This document shows positions 43,222 to 55,200 of a stretch of DNA of 64,000 nucleotides, piece after piece; position 1 is the first letter of the stretch; each line of letters starts with the position of its first letter. The stretch is from Undaria pinnatifida (taxonomy: Eukaryota; Sar; Phaeophyceae; Laminariales; Alariaceae). The DNA is taken from positions 12,541,344-12,605,343 of the forward strand of contig JABAKD010000019.1 of assembly GCA_012845835.1 (NCBI GenBank), written 5' to 3'. The translations under genes and the position numbers were made by a program. The notes beneath the pieces are model-generated. The model saw nothing but the letters and a program-made list of their open reading frames with translations. It did no database searches and was not told the DNA's origin.

Positions 43222-46200
43222 ATGTTCCGATTTCTTGTTATGATAGGTGTTCTATGCCGTAAGTCGTACCTGGTATGTCAAGATGTGCTTGCAACATCCA
43301 AGCAGCCCGTCATGTGCTTGGTCCATGTCGGCCCGAATGTGTATCGTTCACATGTGTCCGTCGCACCCGAAGGGTTCGTGCGTAACCCGTTCTCGTGCCG
43401 TATCGCGATGGTTTCAACAACCCCCAAGGGCAGTACCATAACACTAGCCCACCCTGATGATCCGTGTGTACGTCGTTTTGTACCGAACGCATGTTGTTTT
43501 GTGCCTCTGTCTGACAGATCACCTTCCTTGATTATGGTCGGTGGGGCGTCGCTGCTGGGGTTGATCGGACTGACGACGTATCTCGCCGCATTTGCGCTTG
43601 ACGCAACGTTTCCGCTCGACGTGTACAAGGTCTTTTATGTGAGTCTTATGCGAGTCTTGCATTTTTTTCTTATTATTTTCCGCAGGACGTGTACAAGGTG
43701 TTTGGATCTGAGATTTGTTTTCGTGTGACCTTTTACCTGCTAGTTTGTTGTGTTCTAGATTTTATGAGTTTTGCTTTTGTCAACAATTTCCCGCTGGACG
43801 TGTAGACTAGAGTAGTGTTGGTTTCCTCTAGAGTGCCATCTGTGCCTAGCGATTTTACCTGTACTGTAAAGGGCAACCGGCACTACTCCGCACACTGCTA
43901 CTACTAGTTGTTCCCATCTGTCCCAAGCGATTTTTAGGCATTATGGCGGGCAACTGATGCTGTAGAGGGACACTGCATAAGTTTTTTCAGGCGATTTTTT
44001 TGTTCGTTTTTATTAACCATTTCCCGTTTGACGTCTACAGGATGGTTTCGAATAGGGTTTTGTTGATAACCCAAACGATCTCGACATTTTTTCCGGGCAG
44101 AGTGGTGCCAGATACCAAATAGTTCATAGCTCATATTTCCGTCAGGCGTTTGCGTGGCACACGTCGTCGAGTAATGAGCCCCCCCTCCCGATACCGCTCC
44201 CCCCCTCCCCGCCTCTCCCTCCCCTCCGTCTCCCCCCCCCCCCCCCCCCTCCATTATCTCTCTCTCCCCTCCGTTTTCCCTCCCCCTTCCCCCCTCCCTT
44301 CCCTCCCCCCGGTCCCCCATTGACATGGGTGTTTTTGGTTCTTCAGTCTTTCTACTTTTTCATCTTTTGTTTTTCCGTTTCTTTCTGGCTGAGAATTCTT
44401 CGGCTGGGGTTGGCGTATTGCCCCAAGTACAAGAGAAAGCTGCCCTGGCTCATGTCGGTGAGTGGGAAGCTGAAAAAGGAAGGTAGAAATCGAAATCTTG
44501 AATGGTTTTGTTATTAATATGCGGTGAGTGGGAGGCTAAAAATGTACCTGGTATAGAAAATGGAGAGCTTGAACGGTTTTGTGTTTTTCAAAACGTTTGT
44601 AATCCGACAGTTAGTGCGCAGAATGAGGTTCAAGGTCGATGGCTCGTAAACGTTCCCCCAGATCGCTCTCAACACATTCAACACCTCGGATAGATCGTCG
44701 AACCCCTGCTTGATGATCTAGATATTTCAGGAAACATCTGTATGGCCTAGCTCATGTTACCCGGTGAGAGCCGTAAGATCTGTACATATAGCACACGTTA
44801 TTGTTATTATGCTTTCCATCCGGCAGGAAATATGCAGCATGGTCAGGTTCAAGGTCGATCACTCGTAAGCATTCCCAGAAAGTAGAAGAAACCATGGGAA
44901 ACTAGAAAAGAATGCCTAGATTCGCGAAGTCGAACCCCCTCGCCTGTTCCTAGATACTTCTTTTTAAAAACGAATCAAATACTTTTTAAGTTATGTTGTC
45001 GGTTTTTTGTTTACCTCTGCTGCTGCTGCTGTTTCTCCCCAGACTTACGTTTAAGAAAAAACGAAAGCTTGCAAAGTTGTACATGTTTTTTTTTCGCTTT
45101 GGGAACGTCATGTTGAAAAACAATTGAAAGTTTGAATACGCTTATGTTTTTTATATTTTCTTTTCTTTTCTGGGCATCATTGTTACTTTCCTGGTCGACT
45201 CGTTTCAGTGTTTTTATAGGCCGTCAGGGCCTCCCAGCCGCAGCAATGTATCACTTGAAGAGCCTTACACGCCCCCATCCCCTCCGCTCCCCTCCCTTCC
45301 CGCTCCCCATGGCGACCCCTCCGTTTGCAGGAACGCCTGCTGGTGTGCTTCAGCATCCTCGCCGGCCTGGCGTCCATATCGATACCGTTCCATGAAAAGC
45401 GCACCGCGGGTGATGATCCCTTCGCCTGGGTGTAAGTACTTGCCGTACGTGTTTTGTTTTTTCGCCCTGTACATGTTTTTTGGCTCAGGAAGGACTCTCT
45501 TTTGTTGTGTTTTCCTGGGTCATGCAGTGTCTGTCCCCGGGCCCTTTCAAGTTGAGGCCACATGGCTTGCGCCTCCGATAGTCGATGACAGCGACACATT
45601 TTTGTTTGTGTTGAATTGTGCCATATATTCGTTTCTGCGTTTCAGCTGCGTATGTAATGTATGGACCGTATACACGCATGGGTATGAGTACGGTATGTCC
45701 ATGTTTCTTGGCCCCGAATAGCTCTTGTTTTTGCTCCGTTTTCCAGTATCTCTCCGGATGTGTTTCTTGGTCCTCAAAAGGCGAAACGGGTTTCCCCACT
45801 GTGCTTGCAGTACTGGGAGGGAGGGTTCCAGGTAGATGGACACACATAACGTGTAGATGAAGTGCTCCTCTCGAGTGCATTGCGGAGTGAGCTCCGTGGA
45901 GGAGAGGCGGTCGAATAGATCGTCGAACCACATGAATCCCGACATACCGGGGATATTCCGTGATGTATTTACCACCACAATAAAGCCAACCTGATATTGG
46001 AACTCCATGATATCGTGAGACCGTTACTATTGCTGCATGCTTGTGCAATCACAATCGACATGATTCTTATCTGCAATGCGTCGAGATATCATATTCGCCC
46101 GCAACAGGTAGCGACAGCTTTGCTTTGTTTCGTTTTGCTTTGTTTGTGCTTGAAAAAAAATCATCCTCCGGCGGATGGGGAAACAGAAAGCTTAAGCCTT

Positions 46201-49200
46201 ATACAACTGGAAACCCGTTTTTGGGGACAAAATTACTTGGATTTAGTATAGATAGGGGTTCGGGGGCTCTAAAGGGGTTAAGCTCACCATAGCACACTTC
46301 CACGTATTTTCGTACATGTTGCGTGTCAATTTTGATTCAATTGTCTTCGCAATCCAGCGCTAGCTGGCGCATCCTTCAGTTCCCGGGGTATCGGCAGCGC
46401 GAGCAATTTTTTGTTTTTGTGGGTGTATACCATGCCGTTTGTTGTGTCCCCGTTTCTTCGTGTGTTGAGAACAAAAATGTGACTGTGACTACTCGTACGC
46501 CTTGTTTGTGCTCCTCCGTGCCTCTAGTGTGTACGAAGCTCCTTTACTGCTGTATATGTTGAGGCGGCGGATGTAGTACACATGGAGAGGACGCACCCAC
46601 ATCGTCCTTGGGTACTGTTGATGTGAATGCTACTACCGCACAGGGAAAAGTTGTTTTGTTACAGGGTAGAAGTATGGCCTCAACCGGACGTTCTTAACAA
46701 GCACCAGGTATGGTTGATCAAGTACGCAGCTTGCAAAGATGACTATTGACCCTAGCGTTATCGAAGTCACGGCGGGCGTGTTTAGAATTCGTTTTTTTTT
46801 CAGTATCCGGTAAGGTAAGGTAACAAATGCTGTATTAAGAGCAACATATAGATAACTAATACTCCGGAGTAATATTCTATATTCGTGCTCTTCCCGATAT
46901 TAAAGCCGGGGGGAGAAAAAAACAAAATAAACCGCCTGCCATACATATGATAGAGCAGTATAGTGGAAATTACAGTGATAAATTTATAAAATAGATGTGA
47001 TGTTTTACCTAGCTCAAAATTCCCCACCTAGAGTATAAATACCAACACTTACCGTTATGGTGGACAAAAAATGGCACACCTCCCAATAAAAACTCACCCA
47101 TATAGTATACTACGAGTACCGACAGCGCAGCTTGCAAAGATGAGGATTGACTTGAAATTCGTCGAACTCACGGCTGACGTCCTTGAAAATTAGTTATAAA
47201 ATAATAATCATGGTTGGGTGGACATTGCACGGCGGTGTCAACAAGGGATGCGTTGCCAACGTTTTACCTGCGTGGATAACCTAGGGACACATGCTACAGG
47301 AACTTGTGCACTTTTCAGAGCATGGTTAGGGTTGCTCACAGGTCGGATCACGTCTCGTAGGGTCGGACCGGAACTGGGTGGCCTGACCCGTCCCAGGAGG
47401 CTTGAACACCGTCTGACCCGGGCGGAGCTGACCCTTCACATGTCGATCACCTGCTGATCCGACCCGAGCTGATCCATGACATTTCGATCGCACCTCCTGA
47501 CCCACCCCGACTCGATCCGCGATTTGAAAAAAACTGGGTGGCCTGACCCGTCCCAGGAGGCTTAACACCTTCTGACCCGGCCCGAGCTGACCCTTAACAT
47601 GTCGATCATCAGCTGATCCGACCCGAGCTGACCCATGACATTTCGATCGCACCTCCTGACCCACCCCAACTCGATCCGCGATTTGAAAAAAAAAACTGCT
47701 CCGACCCCGCGGGCCGGATCATGACCCGTGAACAGCCCAAAAATGATGAGACTCCTTGCTTGTGGGGGCTCTATCTTACGCCCCCACCCGAAAATTGAGT
47801 TTTTGATGCAATATGAAAGCAAGAAGCCCGGCGCACGATCCAATGGCCTAGGTGTACACAACGAGTATTTAGCATGTTTTTGCCAGGTCAGCACGGGGAT
47901 CGAAATTACGGACAGACCGCACACTCCTACGAGTAGAAGGTCCAACATGAAAAACAGATCGGAGCGTGTTGGGATTTTCTGCACGAATCGAACGAAAATT
48001 ACGTGCCAGAGGTATGATTTTATTCAGGCTTTCTTTTTTCCCCCTTGGTTTTTATTTAGTATACCCCCCCCCCCCCCCCCTGTCTGGGCTCTCGAAAAAG
48101 AGGCGCGTGGCTCTCGGAAAGAGGAGCATGGCTTAAGAAAAGAAGAGTGTGGCGTTTTCGGGAGAGTGTGGGGAATCCTCCCTTGGTATTTGAGCGGTAT
48201 CTGTTGAGGAGCCCTAATCAGTCTGGACGTTTTCGGCCAAAAAGTGATCCCCCCCATCGGATTACGCGCGGAGTCTACGGTCAGCCGTGGCGTCTCTTGG
48301 CGGTTTGGAGTTGGGATTTGCCTGCTGAGACGCTCTTTCCTGCCGCTCGCTGCGAACGAGTTTTTAAGTGTACAACTGAAAGTGTGCACAACATCGGTAC
48401 CCTTGCTGCGTCGGCTTTCCGCTCAGTTGGTGATCCGCCATATAGCACAAGACGCCGAATTTTTACGAGGGGACAAAATATGGCTTAGCAAAAAAATTGG
48501 CAATATTTAGGTTTTTGTGCGTGTCGTGGGTCCTGGTTACGATGGTCCTCCGTAAAATAACAACAAGCGGAAATATCGTTGTCGTCTTTCCGCTCAGTTG
48601 CCAGTGCGTGTATGCATACAGGACAAGACGGGTAACAAGAAAACAGAAGTGTTGACTCCAACCCCCAGGCTGTATATTTTAGTTGGGACTGGGTGCGTTA
48701 TATATTGACTTCAGTAAAACGGCTCCCGGATTTCGGCCATTATTGCTTTTTTTGCCCTCCGACAATGTTTAGCGTAGATGCCGTTCCGATGTAAATCGAA
48801 TATCCTTTCATAAAGCGGTAGTATCTCTGATTTTCTGCCAACTATTTCCTCACTTCTTTTCCCCCACATCTTGGCATTTTGTCTACTACTTCCTTTCCCT
48901 CCTATATCTGTTGATTTTCACTGCTAGTCTACCTTAATCCTCATAACTCCCGTCCCAGGCCATAGGCCGCAGTCCTCCCGCCTCTTCCTCCCTTCCCCTC
49001 GCGGCTTGGCGGTCCCTCAGAGCTTTAGTCGGCGTCGGAGAACTCTGCGCGTAATCGCGACCTGATTGAGTGGTCACGGAGATTATTTGAAATAGGCGTT
49101 TCTTGCAGTCGCCTTTCTGCGATAGGGACGATCCGTCCGTCCCTCCTACTATTTATTATATTCACACATCAGACTGGACCGGTCACGATCTGTTTGATCA

Positions 49201-52200
49201 TCTACATAGATAGATCGTATAGATCATGTGTGAAGGATCTGTGTGGTACAGATCCATCCCGGTAAACACGTGCTAGATCATTCAGACCATACACCTCTCA
49301 CCTGGCAATACGATCTGTAGCCCATGCAGATCATACACACCAGGGGTCCGTCTGCAATGAAACACATAGATCAGGAGTAGGGACTGGATGTGTTCGATGT
49401 GTGCATAAATACCAGCCTGCCTTTGGTAGTACCCCTGTTTCTCGTTTGGTGTCCTGTCGTGCTGTCTACATCTGAACGTGCGTTATACGTCGGTACGTTC
49501 GCGCACCCCTTCCCGTCGGTCTTCTGTGTGACCAGATATTTCACTGCCAACCAGGAGGACCAGCTGTTTATCTGCCAGGTGGTGCTGGTTGTCGCCGCGA
49601 TCCTCTTGTTCCCTGTCGTCTGGTAAGCCAGCGTCGCCGCAACAAGGTGTCCGAGCAGTCGACGCTCTTGTTTTTGTAGTTGTTTGGTTGTTGATACAGT
49701 ATGAATAGGGTTCCGTCAATAGTACCGGTACTGTGTGCCATTCAAAAAGCACCCGCACCACAGCGGGCAACCGGCACTACTGCTCACACTGCCACTGTAG
49801 GCTATTGCCATCCGTGCCAAGCGGTTTCACCGGCACTATACAGGGCAACCGGCACTACTCCGCACACTGCCACTGTAGGTTGTTCCCAATGTGCCAAGCG
49901 ATTTAACCGGCACTATAGCGGCAACCGGCACTGCTCCGCACACTGCCACTGTGCGGTATTCCAATCCGTGCCAAACGGTTTCACCGGCACTGTAGCGCGC
50001 AACTGGGCACTACTCAACCGGCACTGCAGAGGGGCCCGCTACGGTATTGTTGTGACCTTCGCGTGACGCTGGTGCAACTGCGCCTACAACTGTACTGGTG
50101 CGTTGTCGGCGAGGCACGTGCAAGCGAGCCGTCGGTGGCTTCTGTTTGCCCTATCTTAGGGCAATCGAGTTTTCGACGCAAAACGGGCTTCTTTTTTTGC
50201 AGCTATTTATTATAATAGTTCATGCTTTTTGTTCGTTCTGGTGTTTGTTTTTGGCAGGTATGTCGACGACCTGTTCAGGATAAGCACGGAGCTGCTCGTT
50301 GCAACCATCTTGCAGATCATCCAAACCGGTGAGACCTTCCCCTACCGTGCCCTGCCCTGTTCAAGCCGACCCTTCTTTGGCTGCCCTTCCGTACTCTACG
50401 CCATCGTACCCTACCCTACCCCACCCTACCCTGCCCTACCCTACCCTACCCTACCCTACCCTACCCTACCCTACCCTACCCTACCCTACCCTACCCTACC
50501 CTACCCTGCCCTACCCTACCCTACCCTCCTCCTCCCGCTATTTGTGCACGATTCCTGTTCGTCGCTGCGTGCCCTCCTATGCACCGCCATTTGTATGATT
50601 TTATGCAATTCGTGTTATTTATATTAATTGTATCCTTTGTACGATTTAATACGGTTTGTCGATTTGTATGGTGTGGTTTGCATAATGTGTATGGTTTGTA
50701 CGGTTTGTGTTGTTAGTGGGCGATCCCTGGCCATCGTTGCGTGTAGCCCTATGCGTCGCTGTTGTATGATTTTGTATGGTTTGTATGAATTGAATGAATG
50801 AACACGAATTGTATTGTGAATAATTTGCATGATTGATCCGATTTGCATGGTACGCATGGTTAGGTGTATTATGTGTGATTTTTATTTTTTGTATGAATCA
50901 ACACGATTCGTATAATTTGTATGATTCGCATGAGTTGTATGTTATGATTTGTATTATTTGTATGACAAATAAAAACAGGCGGCAACTTTCTGGCTGACAA
51001 ATACGGGGACGAGAAGACGAAGTACTGGATAAACAAGGAGAACATCCCGTTCACCGCGGGCATCGTTCTCTTCAGCATTGGGTAAGTGCTGGTTGTACTC
51101 CGAAGTATTGCACTATCCACAAAACCTCTGAGACACTCTTGATTCCCAAGAGCTTGTCCGTGGCGAAGGGAGTACCCCGGAGATCAACCCTAAGAAACCG
51201 GCGAGATGCGACGAACTCGAAAGTGCCGTGGGTACCCCAATTTGAGAGCGCCGAGGATAAGAGTGTTCGGGGCTTAAGAGCGGTCAAATCGGCATATTCC
51301 GCCTATACTGAAAGTTGTATACTTCCCACAAGGGATAGGAGTAATGCATCGTTAAGAGCGCTTGCTTCGGCTTGTCGTGGGGCTCTCTAAAGTCGGGATA
51401 CCCACTGCATATATCTTGCTGGTTGTTTTTGAGTGGCACTATCCACTAGACCACAGCACTATCCACTAGACCACAGCACTACCCACTAGACCACCCATTC
51501 AGCGACGGAGTGGTCTAGTGAATACAGTGGGTACCCCGATTTAAGAGCACCCGAGTTAAGAACATTCGGGAGTTACGAGCGGCCAACTCGGTATATCCCG
51601 CCACACTAAATGATATATGTATTTCCCACTACTACAGATAGAATCGCTTCGTAGTTAACGCCTTTACAACTGGAGCTCCTTTTTTTTACAAATTCACTTG
51701 AAGTTTGTGTAGGGGTGTTTTTGGGTCTCTAAAGGGGTCGAGAGCTCATGTTTCGGCCTGTCACGGGGCGCTCTTAAATCGGGGTGCCCACCGTATATAT
51801 ATAAATACAAGTTCTCCCTTCGGAGGTAAAGTATAAGGAGGCAGAATGCTAGGCAGAACAAAAATTGAGCGCAGAACCCAAACACTAAACATGTTATAGA
51901 GTAGCAAGGAGCAGTAAACGAGGCCATAAAGAGTATATATAAACATATGTTGGTTATATACGAGTAGCACTATCCAGTAGACCGCAGCACTACCCACTAG
52001 ACCACACTACTCGCTACAAGTGGACCACATCACAATCCACTAGACCATAGCAAAACAAGAATGGTGACATGCCGACGATTTTGGGTTAAGGAGCCCCGTC
52101 CTGTCAGGAAATATTTCAACCGATAAAGGGCTACCCCTCTAGCGTCGCGCGCGTCAAAAGTGGACCACTGGGCCCGAAAAGCCTTGACAGCGCGCGTCTT

Positions 52201-55200
52201 CCAGTGGTTGACCTGTCTCGTGGCATTTTTGCCACGCAGCCTATTTGGGGAGGTGGGATCCAGCAGTAGTAAGGTAGGCTGCTTGCGATGCATCAACTTT
52301 TGGTTGGGCAGGAGTCGGGTAGGAAAATGTAGTAAGAATAGTATTGAAACCGTCGATGTCACGATCCTATTTAATAGGCCAACCCAACCCACGAAAAGTC
52401 AGCGAAAAAAATGGGTTAGAACTACGGTTTCCGCCCATTTTTTTTTTTTTTTCTAATCCATTTTTTTTCGTGGGTTGGTTGGCCTTGGGCTTAGTATGAC
52501 ATTCGTCGGCGTCGGTACACTATTTTTCACATGTTTTCCAAACCAACAGAGTGTTTGTAAATCGTGAACACCCTAGTCAGTAAAACGGTCGAGCTTTCGG
52601 TCTGCTGGTCGGTTTGTTGGCCGGTCTGTTCGTCAGTATGTTCTTCGGTCGGCAATTCATGGTATAATGTTCTCATGCGCGATGGTTCATGTATATTAAC
52701 CATTTTAGTATCACTACTCGTAACCATTTTCAGGATTTATCACGGGTCGAATCATTTCTTGCGGGTCAGATCGGGTTGGGGTGGCCCGTCCCTACCCGTG
52801 ATGTCTGGAAAGCTTCTGACCCGACCCAACCCGACCCAACCCAACCCGACTCAACCCGCGGAGTTTTTGAAAACTCCCTACCTGACCCGCGGGCCGGGGC
52901 ATGACCCTTGAAGAGCACTCAAGTTGTTGGCCAAAAGCGCTATCATACCCCCCTCGTAGCCCTCGTTGTCATACCATATATAGTATTGTTATAGTGTTTA
53001 TAGCAAGGCAGTGAAAATGACGAAGGGCAGAGATAGACCCGGGACAGAGGAGGCCTGGCTTACGGATGGCCGCTTTGCTGAAGGGATTATGTTGTTGAAG
53101 CCCTTGGCTGAAAAAGTCGACAAGTTTAGTACCGGGGCAAGATGATGATGCGTGCGTGTTAGACGATCGTACTCGCAATGTGCGCACCCCCGCTAAATAT
53201 TGGAGATATATATGTTGGGAGTAGGAACGGTGCTCCGTCTCTAAAAGGGATGCGTGGTCAATGGTCAAATGGCTACGCCAAGCAGAAGCTAAGTACCCCC
53301 CTCTGCCTCCAACCCCCAACCTCCCACCCCCGCCTCCCCGCTGCACCCGGCACGGCCACAGCGTCATCGAACCCCTCAGGAGGCTGATTTTCCATCCCAT
53401 GGCCAAGACATACCCGGCACTTGCCAGAAGCCAGGCGAACCGGAAGCACAGCGGTCTACGGTAAGCTGGTTACACAGCAGTGCTAGTTAACCCCATTTAG
53501 AGCCCCAAAACCCCTCCCCATACTAATCCCAAGTCTTTTTCCCAAAAAAAGGGTTTCCAGTTGTAAATGCGTTAAACGCGTCGGATTGATCACCCCTCCG
53601 TCTTTGATTATGATCTAGCTACTTCAGAGAAGATCTGTGTGATCTAGCTAGAAACGCAGGACACATCGCCGACCGCGACGTGATGCTCTAGATCTTTCAT
53701 GGAAGATTCGCATGATCTAGCTCGATTTCCTGACCTTGCAATCGCGCTTGTGACAGTTGTTACAATACGTCGGAAATATTACCGATCCCCACATGATGAT
53801 CTACATTTCTCAGGGGAAGATCTGTACGGTCTAGCTCGGTTGACCGATTGCAACCGCGCTTGTGACAGTTCAACACATGATCGGACAGATCACGGATCTC
53901 TTGACGATCTAGATATTTCACGGAAGATCTGCATAATCTACGGTAGCTCATGTTGCCGGACGGGAGCCGTACGATCTGATCTGGAACACAATGGGCAATG
54001 GGGGATCGAGGGGGGATCAGGGGCAGGAGGGGAGGGGGCGGAGGGAAGGAGGGGGGCGAGGGTGTACTCAGTTTGTGCCTGGCCGTAGTCGTATGACCAT
54101 AGACCCTCGCATCCCTGCTATGCCGGAACGAAGCACGTCGGGTTTTCACCAACCGGGCAGGCCGAGGGGAGGGGGAGGGTAGACGGCGGGGAGGGAGAGG
54201 CGGTGGGACAGGGGGGGGGGGATTAGGGGGCGTGCCACGGCAGAGGCGCAGCAACCATTGTTTTTTCTGAGGATCTTAACATGATGAGGAGCTCTGAACC
54301 CAACCCAAAAAAGTTGATTTTGAGACGAAAATGACAGTGCAACTCGATGCGCAAGGTCATGGCCTAGGTATACAAAATGCCTTTTTTTAAAACCAAGAAA
54401 CGGCATTCTGGCGATTGTGGGTTAAGGAGCCATGCCGTCTATTCCGATTTTTTTTCTTTTCCGTGTCCGAAAAGGTGCTAACCCTGTGTCGTAGCACGCG
54501 TTTTGGGACAAACTGCTCGGAATTAGAGTGGGATGCGCTTTGCCGTGGTGAACAGGTTACTCAATGAAGTCATCCCTCTATATCGCTCCAGTGGTCTAGT
54601 GGTTACCCTTGAATACTACTAGCGTTGGTCCTTGCGTTCGATTCCCCCCGTGGAGACAAAAAAAAGAAAGAACACGGATCAACTGCTGAGAGCGCCCAGC
54701 AGCGTGTGGTACAAACGCACAGTTCAACGCGAGTCGACGGGGGAAGAAAATGCTGAATTCTTCTCGCTGTAAAAAAATGAAGGCACGTACCGTAGTGGGG
54801 AGGGGGGAGGAAGGGCCCGCTATGTGACCCCGGATCTGAGCTACTACTGGGAGGGAGGGCTAGAGTAATGCGAGGACAATAAAGTGCGGTAGGAGTTGCA
54901 CTTTTTCGGTAAAACGTTTCTGACCTTCTGGCTTTCTAACCTCTATAGTGCGGTTGAGCTTCTCAAGTAGCGCATAGCAATGTTGGTCGGGTTATGGCAT
55001 GGCTCCTGATCCTCCCCCGTTTCCACCGCAAAAAACTGCCTCGCAGGAGTTTGAGCAGGGACCCGCTCTCGGAGATCACCGTGCCGGATAGGCAGCTTGA
55101 GCGCCAAATCTCACCCGACCCCACCCAACCCAAGCCAACCCAACCCAAACCAACCCAACCCAACCCTACCCAACCCTACCCAACCCAACCCAACCCAACC

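Noticed and set aside
50410-50530. Interstitial telomere
   Set aside because: The unit is CCCTA (5 bp), not a known 6-7-bp telomere unit, and other pentamer arrays occur nearby.
54585-54656. Functional tRNA-Glu
   Set aside because: Boxes A and B are good, but the anticodon stem is lost and the acceptor is only partly paired.
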